The position numbers were made by a program, and so were the translations under genes. A DNA stretch of 64,000 nt, from assembly GCF_023061185.1 (NCBI RefSeq), contig NZ_JAKGAK010000001.1:186001-250000 (forward strand), read 5' to 3'. Positions 8,739 through 17,625 of the stretch are shown here, in pieces. The notes under the pieces are model-generated. The model was not told the origin of the DNA and did not search any database. It saw only the letters and a list, made by a program, of their open reading frames with translations. The stretch is from Chromohalobacter beijerinckii (GTDB lineage Bacteria > Pseudomonadota > Gammaproteobacteria > Pseudomonadales > Halomonadaceae). Position 1 is the first letter of the stretch. The number at the start of each line of letters is the position of its first letter.

Positions 8739-9905
8739 GTGAACGCTCCACTCAAGGAAACCACCACTTCGACCCAGGCGCTTGAACAGCACAAGAGCTA
8801 TCGATTCGTCGCTGACCTCCTGGCCCGCGCCGACATCCAGATCAACGGCTCGCGCCCTTGGGACATGCAAGTGCATTCGTCCGAAGTCTTCGACCGCGCG
8901 CTTGCCGAAGGCAACCTCGGGCTCGGCGAAGCCTACATGGCCGGACAATGGGACGCCGAACGTCTCGACGAGTTCTTCTTTCGCCTACTACGTGCCAAGG
9001 TAGACAAGGCCGTACAGCCTTCCAAACTGGTTTTCCATGCCTTGCGCGCCAAATTCACCAACCTGCAAAGCGTGAAACGTGCCTGGAAAGTCGGCGAAGC
9101 GCATTACGATCTGGGCAATGACTTCTACGCGACCATGCTCGATAAGCGCATGACCTATACCTGCGGCTACTGGCACGACGCCGAGACCCTGGATGCCGCT
9201 CAGGAGGCCAAGCTCGATCTGATCTGCCGCAAGTTGGATCTCAAGCCTGGCATGCGCATTCTGGATATTGGCTGCGGCTGGGGCAGCTTCATGGCCTACG
9301 CCGCCGAGCACTATGGCGTGGAATGCGTTGGCCTCACCATCTCGCGCGAGCAGGCCGACTACGGGAAATCCTTGATGAAGAAGGGACTTCCCGTGGAATT
9401 TCGGCTTCAGGACTATCGCGAGATCGACGAGCAGTTCGATGCCATCATCAGTATCGGCATGTTCGAGCATGTGGGCCGCAAGAATCACCGCGAGTACATG
9501 GAAGTCGCCCATCGCTGCCTCAAGGATGGCGGTCTCTTCATGCTGCACACCATTGGCAAGAATGTCCGGGAAAGCACGCCGGACCCCTGGGTCGATAAGT
9601 ACATCTTCCCCAACGGTGACCTGCCTTCCATCGGCCAGATCGGTGATGCCGCAGGCGGGCTTTTCGTCACCGAAGACCTACACAACTTCGGCGCCGACTA
9701 CGACAAGACGTTGATGGCCTGGTGGGAGAACTTCGAAGCCCATTGGCCACAATTCAAGGAACGCTACGGCAACGAGTTCTACCGCATGTGGCGCTATTAC
9801 TTGCTGTCATGCGCGGCAGCTTTCCGGGCCCGCGATATTCAGCTATGGCAATGGGTACTGGCTAAACCAGGCGTGCTCGGAGGCTATCAACGCATTACGT
9901 CGTAA
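8739..9905 (+). CDS. cfa: Cyclopropane-fatty-acyl-phospholipid synthase
   Basis: 388 residues, close to E. coli Cfa (382). The SAM-binding motif is ILDIGCGWGSFMAYAA near residues 172-187. The conserved C-terminal segment SCAAAFRARDIQLWQW contains the cysteine aligned with E. coli Cys354. The N-terminal 100 residues contain the acyl-chain domain with GLGEAYMAGQWD. It methylenates unsaturated acyl chains of membrane phospholipids using S-adenosylmethionine, hardening membranes in stationary phase, acid or salt stress. The GTG start is preceded by GAGGAAGATC. An MFS gene follows after 31 bases. Confidence 0.95.
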   Translation: MNAPLKETTTSTQALEQHKSYRFVADLLARADIQINGSRPWDMQVHSSEVFDRALAEGNLGLGEAYMAGQWDAERLDEFFFRLLRAKVDKAVQPSKLVFHALRAKFTNLQSVKRAWKVGEAHYDLGNDFYATMLDKRMTYTCGYWHDAETLDAAQEAKLDLICRKLDLKPGMRILDIGCGWGSFMAYAAEHYGVECVGLTISREQADYGKSLMKKGLPVEFRLQDYREIDEQFDAIISIGMFEHVGRKNHREYMEVAHRCLKDGGLFMLHTIGKNVRESTPDPWVDKYIFPNGDLPSIGQIGDAAGGLFVTEDLHNFGADYDKTLMAWWENFEAHWPQFKERYGNEFYRMWRYYLLSCAAAFRARDIQLWQWVLAKPGVLGGYQRITS

Positions 9906-9936
9906 CCCCATTCAACTCACCGGAAAAGGAAGCTTA

Positions 9937-11169
9937 ATGGGCTATCGACGCATCATTCTGCAACATTACGGTATCTTGGCCATCGGCTTTCTGGCCGCGT
10001 TTTCCGGCAATTTGGGCCAGACCTTTCTGGTGGGGTTCTTCCAACCGGCGATTTCGGCGAGCTTTTCGCTGACCAGCAGCGAATTCGGGATCGCCTATTC
10101 GCTGGTTACCCTCATCTCGGGCTGCCTGATCTTCTTCGTCGGCCCCATGCTCGATTGGTGGCCGACTCGTCGTTTCGCGTCCTGCGTCGTCCTCGGTATG
10201 GCGCTTGGCATTTTGTTGCTGACGTTATCGCCCTGGGCGATATTGGCCTTGCTCGGCTTCGGCCTGATCCGCTTCTGTGGCCAGGGGTTGTTCGTACACC
10301 TTGGCACCACCACGGCTGCGCGACGCATCGTGCAAGCCCGCGGTAGCGCCCTGGCGCTCGTGACACTAGCGATCCCGCTGGGGGAAGCCATTCTTCCCAG
10401 CGGGATCGCAAGCGCCCTGCATGTATGGTCATGGCGAGAAATCTGGTGGGGCGCACTGGCGGTTTTATTAATCGTCTGGCTGCCGACGCTCTTGTTCTAT
10501 CCCGGCTGGCCCCCCGCCACCCGGACACGCACCACGACATCGCGTGATCGAACGCAGCACCAGGCCCCGACACCAACGCCGCGTCCGCTTCGCGAGGCGC
10601 GTTTCTGGCGCTTGAGCCTGATGATGCTATCGGTCGCCATCGTCAACACCGGCATCTTCGTGTTTCAGGCCGATATGGTCGACGAATTCAATGCCACATC
10701 TGCGACCTTCGCCACCGGTTTCGCCCTGGCGGCAGGGGGGCGCGTCGTGGGGTCTTTGATCGCGGGACGCCTGGTCGACCGCTTGGGCGCGGCCATCATG
10801 GGACGATTCTACTTGGTGCCCTTGATCGCCGGACTAGTCATCGCCGTTATCCTGCATAACGCTTGGGGCATCTTGGCCTATATGCTGCTTTCAGGCATCG
10901 TGACGGGAATGCAGGAACCAACGGTCACCAGCCTGTTGATCCAGTTCTGGGGCAGCGAGCACCTTGGGCGTCTACGCTCGATCTTCGTGGCGGGCATGGT
11001 GTTCGCCTCGGGCTTGGCTCCGGCGACTTTTGGCATCCTGCTCGATCTAGACATCCCCTTCACCAGCATTCTGATCATGATGATCGTCATGGTCTGCATT
11101 GGCTTCTTGCTGGCCTGGGGCCCCCTGACACGACAAGTACGCGCACAACGCAAGGAGGCGCGGTCATGA
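9937..11169 (+). CDS. MFS transporter of unknown substrate
   Basis: 410 residues, twelve hydrophobic segments with a basic/hydrophilic central loop around residues 190-220 (rich in R, T and P). MFS motif A-like GPMLDWWPTRR lies between TM2 and TM3, and a second copy GRLVDRLGAA in the C-terminal half. AAGGAAG sits before the ATG. The stop overlaps the next start (ATGA), coupling it to the small DksA-like gene. General appearance is of the MCT/oxalate-formate-like MFS group, but substrate cannot be assigned. Confidence 0.8.
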   Translation: MGYRRIILQHYGILAIGFLAAFSGNLGQTFLVGFFQPAISASFSLTSSEFGIAYSLVTLISGCLIFFVGPMLDWWPTRRFASCVVLGMALGILLLTLSPWAILALLGFGLIRFCGQGLFVHLGTTTAARRIVQARGSALALVTLAIPLGEAILPSGIASALHVWSWREIWWGALAVLLIVWLPTLLFYPGWPPATRTRTTTSRDRTQHQAPTPTPRPLREARFWRLSLMMLSVAIVNTGIFVFQADMVDEFNATSATFATGFALAAGGRVVGSLIAGRLVDRLGAAIMGRFYLVPLIAGLVIAVILHNAWGILAYMLLSGIVTGMQEPTVTSLLIQFWGSEHLGRLRSIFVAGMVFASGLAPATFGILLDLDIPFTSILIMMIVMVCIGFLLAWGPLTRQVRAQRKEARS

Positions 11170-11507
11170 ATCACCCTGCTCTCGACATGGCGGTGGTTCG
11201 CCATCAGCTAGAAACCAAGCGTCAGCAATTGCTCGATGAAAGCCGGGAAAGCGCGCAAAGCCGGGATGTCGTCGAACTCGATCAGACTACCAATGGACGA
11301 CTGACGCGCATGGATGCCATGCAGTCCCAAGCCATGGCCAAGGCGACCCAGCAACGCCGCGAGGCAAGCATGCGTTTCATCGATCTCGCCCTCAAACGTA
11401 TCGACGATGATACGTACGGCGAATGCATAGCATGTGGTGAGCTCATTACACCCAAGCGCCTGACGCTGGATTATGCCACTTTGAAGTGCATCGACTGCGC
11501 TCAGTGA
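11166..11507 (+). CDS. DksA/TraR-type zinc-finger protein, short form
   Basis: 113 residues: an N-terminal helical half (about 1-80) and a C-terminal four-cysteine zinc finger, CIACGELITPKRL...KCIDC (about residues 88-112). Full DksA is about 150 residues and TraR about 73, so this is an intermediate form. Family members bind the RNA polymerase secondary channel and alter initiation, often with ppGpp. The tip between the two helices lacks an obvious DxxDxA-type acidic pair. The start at 11166 overlaps the MFS stop. It is convergent with pstB1, 12 bases apart. Function in this bacterium is inferred from the family only. Confidence 0.85.
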   Translation: MNHPALDMAVVRHQLETKRQQLLDESRESAQSRDVVELDQTTNGRLTRMDAMQSQAMAKATQQRREASMRFIDLALKRIDDDTYGECIACGELITPKRLTLDYATLKCIDCAQ

Positions 11508-11519
11508 CAGTCATGCTCA

Positions 11520-12347
11520 TTATCCAAAGCGACCGGTAATGTAGTCTTCGGTCTTGCGTTGGGTAGGCTTGGTGAATATCTGTGTGGTTTCACCATGCTC
11601 GACAAGCTCGCCGAGATACATGAAGGCCGTGTAATCTGAAATTCGCGCGGCCTGCTGCATATTGTGGGTCACGATCATCAGCGTGTAATCCTGCTTGAGC
11701 TCGTTTACCAAGTCCTCGATATACCCCGTGGAAATCGGGTCGAGCGCCGACGTCGGCTCATCAAGCAAAATGACGTCCGGTTTGGCCGCGATGGTGCGTG
11801 CGATGCAAAGCCGTTGTTGCTGCCCCCCCGATAATGCCTGGCCACTGTATTTGAGCTTATCCTTGACCTCGTCCCAAAGGGCCGCCTTGCGCAAGGCCCA
11901 TTCAACGCGCTCTTGCATCGCATGAGAGGACAAACGTTCATAAAGTTTGACGCCAAATGCGATGTTATCGAACACCGACATGGGAAAAGGTGTCGGCTTC
12001 TGAAACACCATACCGATACGTGCTCTTATCAAATTGGCATCAACACTTCGAGCATTGATGTCCTGCCCATCGAGGAATATACGCCCTTCACTGCGCGGGC
12101 CGGCGTAAAGGTCGTGAATTCGATTGAAACAACGCAGCAGCGTGGATTTTCCACAGCCCGAGGGCCCAATGAAAGCCGTCACACGGTTAGCAGGCACATC
12201 GAGCGAGATATCTTTCAATGCCTGCGTCTTGCCATAGAAGAAATTCAAGTTTTCAACACGCAGCTTGGCCGTCGTGGCGTCGCTCGACGTAGGAGATGTT
12301 TTCTCATGTTCTGTGAGCGGGTGCGTGAAACTTTCATTGATTGTCAT
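11520..12347 (-). CDS. pstB: Phosphate ABC transporter ATPase PstB, system 1
   Basis: 275 residues. Walker [10 protein letters not shown] near residue 62, signature LSGGQQQR and Walker [13 protein letters not shown] are intact, as are the PstB-specific [17 protein letters not shown] and the [16 protein letters not shown] switch region. It energises phosphate import by PstCA. It is the last gene of the first pst operon, 31 bases after pstA1. It differs over much of its length from the second PstB encoded 4 kb away, for example in the 35-residue N-terminal extension. Confidence 0.95.
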   Translation of the reverse strand: MTINESFTHPLTEHEKTSPTSSDATTAKLRVENLNFFYGKTQALKDISLDVPANRVTAFIGPSGCGKSTLLRCFNRIHDLYAGPRSEGRIFLDGQDINARSVDANLIRARIGMVFQKPTPFPMSVFDNIAFGVKLYERLSSHAMQERVEWALRKAALWDEVKDKLKYSGQALSGGQQQRLCIARTIAAKPDVILLDEPTSALDPISTGYIEDLVNELKQDYTLMIVTHNMQQAARISDYTAFMYLGELVEHGETTQIFTKPTQRKTEDYITGRFG

Positions 12348-12378
12348 CGCAATGTCTCTTTGAAAACGGCGTCGAAAT

Positions 12379-13230
12379 TTAGTGCGACTGGCGCGACACG
12401 AAGCGCGCGACGATATTGAGTATCAGGATGCCCAGAGTCAGGATCATCGCCCCGGTCCAAGCCAGATTGACGAGGTCGGGAATGAACGAATTTATCGTCA
12501 TGTTTTGATATAGCGTCATCGGCAGGTTGGGCATCTCTCCCTGCATATCGAAGAAATTCCACTGATTGGAGTTGAGTGACGTGAACAATAACGGCGCCGT
12601 TTCACCGCTGATGCGCGCTCCCCCCAGCAGAATACCGGTGACGATGCCCGCCCGTGCGCCGCTATAACAAACCCGACTCACCACCCACCAACGATGCGCT
12701 CCTAATGCCGAGGCCGCTTCGCGCAACTCTGTAGGTACCAGATTGAGCATGTCCTCGGTGGAACGAATTACCACCGGTACGATAATGACCGTTAGCGCCG
12801 CGATACCAGCCCAGCCAGAGAAATGCCCCATGGGTAGCACCAGCACCGCGTAGACGAAAAGGCCGATGATGATGGAGGGTGCGGAGAGCAGCACGTCATT
12901 GATGAAACGCACCGCCCGGGCCAACCGCGACTTGCCGCCATATTCCGCCAGCCACGTACCTGCCGCGACACCGACCAGCGTACCGATTGCCGTGGCCGCA
13001 GAGGTGAGTATCAAGGAGCCGAGAATGGCATTGCCCAGGCCACCATCGCGCATACGCGTGCGCTCGAAGAAGACATCCAAGGACAGCGCGGACACCCCCT
13101 TGACCATCAAGGTGCCCAGAATCAATACCAACCAAGCGAGCCCGAAAAAAGCGGCCAGTAGGCATAGCACCATGGCACAGCGGTTGACGAAACGTCGGCG
13201 CCGATACAGCGCGCTCGTATAGTGACGCAA
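12379..13230 (-). CDS. pstA: Phosphate ABC transporter permease PstA, system 1
   Basis: 283 residues with six predicted helices and the EAA-type loop [20 protein letters not shown] near residues 164-183. The TTG start at 13230 has GGAGA six bases upstream and lies 15 bases after pstC1. Compact PstA form without the large periplasmic insertion of the second system's PstA. It pairs with PstC to form the inner-membrane phosphate channel. Confidence 0.93.
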   Translation of the reverse strand: MRHYTSALYRRRRFVNRCAMVLCLLAAFFGLAWLVLILGTLMVKGVSALSLDVFFERTRMRDGGLGNAILGSLILTSAATAIGTLVGVAAGTWLAEYGGKSRLARAVRFINDVLLSAPSIIIGLFVYAVLVLPMGHFSGWAGIAALTVIIVPVVIRSTEDMLNLVPTELREAASALGAHRWWVVSRVCYSGARAGIVTGILLGGARISGETAPLLFTSLNSNQWNFFDMQGEMPNLPMTLYQNMTINSFIPDLVNLAWTGAMILTLGILILNIVARFVSRQSH

Positions 13231-13245
13231 GATATTCTCCCTGTA

Positions 13246-14193
13246 TCAGGCCGCGCGCCGCTCGATACGATTGAGCATGTATCGCGCGGTTGCCAACACG
13301 GCAAAAGTAATCAGAAATAGCACCAGCCCTAGCGCCAGCAAAGCAGAACGCTGTGCGCCATCGGCTTCAGGAAATTGATTGGCGATCAAGGCAGCGATCG
13401 AGGTGCCCTGTCCCGTGATGGTGGGATGAAAGAACAAGTTGTTGCCGATGACGAAGGTCACGGCCATGGTCTCGCCCAACGCGCGACCGAGGCCTAAAAC
13501 GACGCCTCCCATCATGCCGTGACGCACGGTAGGGAAAATCACTCCTCGTACGACTTCCCATGTCGTGCACCCCAGTCCGTAGGCCGACTCCCGCGTTATA
13601 GGTGGCACCGTGAGCATCACGTCACGGCTGATGGCGGTAATGAAAGGTATGATCATGATCGCCAGTACCAAGCCGGCTGTGGCCAGCCCCGAGCCAGCCG
13701 GAAACAAATCCGGAAAGATGTGGTTGAGAAAAGGCGCCAGCATTTCGACGCCCCACATGCCATAGATGATCGATGGAATTCCCGCCAATAGCTCCACGGT
13801 AATGCCCAGCGGACGGCGGAGTATCTCCGGGCACTTTTCGGTCAAAAAGATGGCGATGCCAAACGAGACAGGAACCGCGATCGCCACAGCGATCAAAGAT
13901 GTCACCAAGGTGCCGTAGATCGCTGGCAAGGCACCGAACATCTCCATGTTGGCAGCCCAACGGTCGCCGGTCAGGAAATCGACCGCATGCGCGGACAACG
14001 TATCCCAACTCGAGACGCACAACGAGACAAGTATGGCGCCCAGCAGCAATAACACGGCCAAGGCAAATGCTTGTGTCGAACGCTCGAATGCTCGATCGAT
14101 CAGCGCATTACGCTTGAGAATGCGTATTTCCTTGTCGCTGGCACCGGGAAACGCAAACCGAGACGAGGCAAGGCGCTTGGTGGAAACGTGCAT
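13246..14193 (-). CDS. pstC: Phosphate ABC transporter permease PstC, system 1
   Basis: 315 residues, normal PstC length, with six helices after a 35-residue cytoplasmic N-terminus. The EAA loop reads ITRESAYGLGCTTWEVVRGV, followed by the RALGETMAV motif common to PstC/PstA permeases. It forms the import channel with PstA1. An 82-base gap containing a strong hairpin separates it from pstS1. Confidence 0.94.
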   Translation of the reverse strand: MHVSTKRLASSRFAFPGASDKEIRILKRNALIDRAFERSTQAFALAVLLLLGAILVSLCVSSWDTLSAHAVDFLTGDRWAANMEMFGALPAIYGTLVTSLIAVAIAVPVSFGIAIFLTEKCPEILRRPLGITVELLAGIPSIIYGMWGVEMLAPFLNHIFPDLFPAGSGLATAGLVLAIMIIPFITAISRDVMLTVPPITRESAYGLGCTTWEVVRGVIFPTVRHGMMGGVVLGLGRALGETMAVTFVIGNNLFFHPTITGQGTSIAALIANQFPEADGAQRSALLALGLVLFLITFAVLATARYMLNRIERRAA

Positions 14194-14221
14194 GATATCT
14201 CACCGCGTTGACATAACAGGC

Positions 14222-14248
14222 ACCGGCCGCGGATTGCCCGCGACCGGT
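14222..14248 (-). other. Intercistronic hairpin between pstS1 and pstC1
   Basis: An 11-bp stem with one mismatch and a 5-base loop (arms 14222-14232 and 14238-14248), 28 bases after the pstS1 stop. There is no T-run, so it is more likely an RNA-stabilising or processing element, or partial attenuator, than a full terminator. Such elements commonly allow binding proteins to be made in excess over permeases. Confidence 0.55.
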
Positions 14249-14275
14249 TTCGACATGGGAGAGACGGTTCCTGGC

Positions 14276-15316
14276 TTACGGCCAGATCGACTCACCCTGC
14301 GGTCCTTCGATATCACCCCAGCTATCGCGAACCTGATCGGCCACGTTCTCAGGCATGGGGACATAGTCGAGCTCGTTGGCTGCGTCGCCGCCGTTGGCAT
14401 ACGCCCAGTCGAAGAATTCCAGCACGCGCTTGGCTGCGGCCGGATCTTCCACCTGCTTATGCATGAGGATGAAAGACGCGCCGGTAATCGGCCAGCTGTC
14501 TGCGCCAACCTGATCGGTCAGCACCAGATAGAACCCGGGCGCGTTGCTCCAATCGGCATTGGCTGCAGCGGCCTTGAAGCTATCGCTGCTGGGCTCGACG
14601 TATTCACCGTCATGATTGCGCAAACGGATGTGATCAAGATCGTTCTGCTTGGCATAAGCGAACTCGACATAGCCAATCGCCCCTTCGGTCTCGGCGACTT
14701 GCTTGGCGACCCCCGCATTGGCCTTGGCGCCCACGCCAGCCGGCCAAGCCACTGACTTCCCTTCACCGATAGTGTCGGCAAATTCATCGTTCACTTGCGA
14801 TAAGTAGTGCGTGAACAGGAAGTTGGTACCAGAGCCTTCGGCTCGATACACCGGCGTAATCGCCGTATCGGGTAGATCGACATCGGGATTGAGGTCGGCA
14901 ATCGCCGCATCGTCCCAATGCGTGATTTTCCCGGCATAGATATCCGCCAGGGTCTCGCCATCGAGTTTCAGTGAATTTTTCTCGGTGCCCGGCAGGTTAA
15001 GTACCGGCACGACACCGCCCATGATCATCGGCCACTGCATCAGCCCATGCTCGTCGAGCTCATCTTTCTTGAGGGGGGCATCACTGGCACCGAAGGTCAC
15101 GGTCTTGGCGGTTATCTGCTTGATGCCACCACCGGAACCGATGGCCTGATAATTGAGGCCGATGCCCTTGGCGTCCTGATAATCGTCCGCCCACTGGGAA
15201 TATACCGGGTACGGGAACGTAGCGCCGGCGCCCGTCATGGTCTCCTGCGCGCTTGCCTGAATGCCGTGAAGTGCCAATACACCGGCAAGCAATGCTGAAC
15301 AACTCGTCTTTAACAT
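14276..15316 (-). CDS. pstS: Phosphate-binding protein PstS, system 1
   Basis: 346 residues with a signal peptide ending near ASAQE (residue 24). The mature start TGAGATFPYPVYSQWADDY and the ligand loops SGGGIKQI and AEGSGTNFLFTHYL are those of the E. coli-type PstS that grips phosphate through an Asp and helix-dipole amides. It delivers periplasmic phosphate to PstCA. First gene of the operon. No Pho box could be recognised upstream, unlike the second PstS. Whether it discriminates against arsenate cannot be read from sequence alone. Confidence 0.95.
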   Translation of the reverse strand: MLKTSCSALLAGVLALHGIQASAQETMTGAGATFPYPVYSQWADDYQDAKGIGLNYQAIGSGGGIKQITAKTVTFGASDAPLKKDELDEHGLMQWPMIMGGVVPVLNLPGTEKNSLKLDGETLADIYAGKITHWDDAAIADLNPDVDLPDTAITPVYRAEGSGTNFLFTHYLSQVNDEFADTIGEGKSVAWPAGVGAKANAGVAKQVAETEGAIGYVEFAYAKQNDLDHIRLRNHDGEYVEPSSDSFKAAAANADWSNAPGFYLVLTDQVGADSWPITGASFILMHKQVEDPAAAKRVLEFFDWAYANGGDAANELDYVPMPENVADQVRDSWGDIEGPQGESIWP

Positions 15317-15370
15317 GGTTACGTCCCATTATTCGTCATGTGAAGGAGTGGTAACGACGTTGCGAAGGTT

Positions 15371-15398
15371 GCTAACACTCTCAGGGCTTAATGTTAGC
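15371..15398. promoter_or_regulatory. Inverted repeat upstream of pstS1
   Basis: GCTAACA at 15371-15377 and TGTTAGC at 15392-15398 form a perfect 7-bp dyad with a 14-base spacer, 55-82 bases upstream of the pstS1 start. The two half-sites are 21 bases apart centre to centre, two helical turns. This suits a dimeric regulator. No known protein is assigned. Confidence 0.35.
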
Positions 15399-15470
15399 CA
15401 GGAAATATTTCTCTAAGATGTCATTATTGTGATAACGATCATACGGTCGACCGGTCACATACATGCGCAT

Positions 15471-15494
15471 AAAAAAAGGGCGCCGAAGCGCCCT
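15471..15494 (-). terminator. Rho-independent terminator of the second pst operon
   Basis: Read on the minus strand it is AGGGCGC-TTCG-GCGCCCT followed by a run of seven T. A perfect 7-bp GC-rich stem with a UUCG tetraloop, 25 bases after the pstB2 stop. It separates system 2 transcription from the pstS1 upstream region. Confidence 0.9.
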
Positions 15495-15518
15495 GCAAAA
15501 TCACCAGTTTTCAGGCCA

Positions 15519-16415
15519 TTAGCCATAACGACCGGTGATGTAGTCTTCCGCCTTCTTGGTATGTGGGTTGGCGAACATCTGCTTGGTGGCGTTGTATTCG
15601 ATCATCTCACCAAGGTGGAAAAACGCCGTGTAATCCGCCACGCGCGCCGCCTGCTGCATGTTGTGGGTAACGGTGACGATGGTAAAGTCCTGCTTGAGCT
15701 TATCCATCAGGTCTTCAATCGTTGCCGTCGAAATCGGATCGAGCGCCGAGGTCGGTTCGTCCATGAGGATGACGTCAGGACGCACGGCAATCGCACGCGC
15801 GATGCATAGACGCTGCTGCTGTCCTCCCGAGAGTGAAGTTCCCGGTTCATATAGCTTGTCCTTGACCTCATTCCATAGACCCGCATCGCGCAACGCGCGC
15901 TCCACCAGTTCGTCCTGGTCGGCCTTGCGGCTAACCATGTCGTGCATGCGCGGCGCATACGCGACGTTCTCATAGATCGACTTGGGAAACGGGTTGGGCT
16001 TCTGGAACACCATGCCCACACGTCGGCGGAGTGCCACTTCATCCATGCCGCGGGCATTGACGTCGCGGCCATCCATTTCCACCAATCCCTTGATGCTCAC
16101 GCTGCTGATCAAATCGTTCATGCGATTGAGACAGCGCAGGAAGGTCGACTTGCCGCAGCCCGACGGACCGATCAAGGCCGTGACGGTATTGGCAAATATA
16201 TCGATGCTGATGTCATCCAGCGCTTGGTGCTCGCCATACCACAGACTGAGATCGCGCACGCGTACGCTCAAATTTTCTTCGACGCTTTCGTTACGTGTTA
16301 CCGGCTGCCCCTTGTCGGGTGTCGGCGCCTCGCTGTATGGGCCGCGCACGGCACCCTCGGATGCCGTGGACGAGTCTTGCTGGGTCTGAAAGTTTTGCAG
16401 GGTCGTATCGTTCAT
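15519..16415 (-). CDS. pstB: Phosphate ABC transporter ATPase PstB, system 2
   Basis: 298 residues from the ATG at 16415, which follows a CAGGA element; an in-frame GTG/ATG at 16475 would overlap pstA2 by 34 bases and is less likely. Walker [34 protein letters not shown] and [12 protein letters not shown] are intact. The first 45 residues are Q/T/P-rich and non-conserved. It ends with ITGRYG, typical of PstB. Last gene of the second pst operon, followed by a strong terminator. Confidence 0.94.
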   Translation of the reverse strand: MNDTTLQNFQTQQDSSTASEGAVRGPYSEAPTPDKGQPVTRNESVEENLSVRVRDLSLWYGEHQALDDISIDIFANTVTALIGPSGCGKSTFLRCLNRMNDLISSVSIKGLVEMDGRDVNARGMDEVALRRRVGMVFQKPNPFPKSIYENVAYAPRMHDMVSRKADQDELVERALRDAGLWNEVKDKLYEPGTSLSGGQQQRLCIARAIAVRPDVILMDEPTSALDPISTATIEDLMDKLKQDFTIVTVTHNMQQAARVADYTAFFHLGEMIEYNATKQMFANPHTKKAEDYITGRYG

Positions 16416-16441
16416 GGCGATGATGTCCTGTCGGAAGTCGC

Positions 16442-17608
16442 TTACCAGCGACGTTCGAATTTGTTGCGTAACCACACGGCGAGCGCATTGAGAAAGATCA
16501 GCACCGCCAGAAGCACCAGAATGCCGCCCGCTGTCTTCTCGGCGAAGGCACTATTCGGCTCACTGGCCCAAGTGAATATCTGCGCCGGCATGACCGTCGA
16601 GGCGTTCGTAATCGAGATCGAGGCATCGGGAATGAACGCCACCATACCTACGATGATCAGCGGTGCGGTCTCCCCCATGGCTTGCGCTAGACCAATGATC
16701 GAACCGGTCAGTATGCCCGGCAGCGACACCGGCAACACGTGATCGCGCACCACCTGCCAACGTGAACACCCCACGCCAAATGCCGCGTGACGAATACTAT
16801 CCGGCACACTGCGAAGCGCCGCGCGCGTCGAAATGATAATGACCGGCAGCGTCATCAGTGCCAGGGTCAACCCACCTACCAGCGGCGAGGAGCGAGGCAC
16901 CCCGAAGAAGCTGATATAAATTGCCAGCCCCAGCAGGCCGAACAGGATGGAAGGGACGGCCGCCAGGTTGTTGATATTGATTTCGATGATCTGAGTCAGC
17001 TTGTTGTCGGGGGCGAACTCCTCGAGATACACGGCCGTCATCACGCCGATCGGAAAGCATACCGCCATGGTGACCAGCATGGTCATTACCGTGCCGATAG
17101 CCGCCGAAGCAATCCCCGCCAGTTCCGGCATCTTGGAGTCACCGGTGGTAAAGAAGGTGGTATTGAACTTCAGCTCCGCGCGCCCCTCTTCGACCAATGC
17201 TTGGAGCGTTTCCTTGTCGGCGGGACGCAAGCGGTCCTCATTGCCCTTGAGATACTGATCGACACGACTATCGGCGATGACCCACTGCGTCTGCGTCGTG
17301 CCCATCAGCGCCGGATTGCTTTCCATTTTCCGCGGCAAGGGCCGGAAAAAACCGCGCGAGATCAGCGGGCGCACATCTTCATCGACCGCGGCTAACGGCA
17401 ACTTCTGGGACTGCTCGTCGTAGCTGACCTCGACCTGTATCTGCGCTTGCTGGAAAGCGGGCCATCCCCGCACCACCATGTCGGAAATGAAGACCACCAG
17501 AAACGCCGCCGATAGAATCAAGGCGCCCATGGTCATCCATTTCATGCGCGCCGAACGCCGATGGCGCTTCTTGAGCTGCGCGGAAATTTCTTCGAACGAT
17601 TGGCTCAT
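16442..17608 (-). CDS. pstA: Phosphate ABC transporter permease PstA, system 2, with large periplasmic insert
   Basis: 388 residues, about 100 longer than PstA1. After TM1 (about residues 26-48) there is a 110-residue hydrophilic region (about 50-165) before the permease core, matching the DUF3333-type extension of some PstA proteins. The core has the EAA-like loop [20 protein letters not shown] and [10 protein letters not shown]. It pairs with the long PstC2. The insert probably faces the periplasm and may contact PstS2; that is inference. Confidence 0.92.
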   Translation of the reverse strand: MSQSFEEISAQLKKRHRRSARMKWMTMGALILSAAFLVVFISDMVVRGWPAFQQAQIQVEVSYDEQSQKLPLAAVDEDVRPLISRGFFRPLPRKMESNPALMGTTQTQWVIADSRVDQYLKGNEDRLRPADKETLQALVEEGRAELKFNTTFFTTGDSKMPELAGIASAAIGTVMTMLVTMAVCFPIGVMTAVYLEEFAPDNKLTQIIEININNLAAVPSILFGLLGLAIYISFFGVPRSSPLVGGLTLALMTLPVIIISTRAALRSVPDSIRHAAFGVGCSRWQVVRDHVLPVSLPGILTGSIIGLAQAMGETAPLIIVGMVAFIPDASISITNASTVMPAQIFTWASEPNSAFAEKTAGGILVLLAVLIFLNALAVWLRNKFERRW

Positions 17609-17625
17609 GCTCTCGACCTATCGGA

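Noticed and set aside
15317-15470. PhoB box for pstS1
   Set aside because: No pair of CTGTCAT-like direct repeats was found on either strand, only the GCTAACA dyad.
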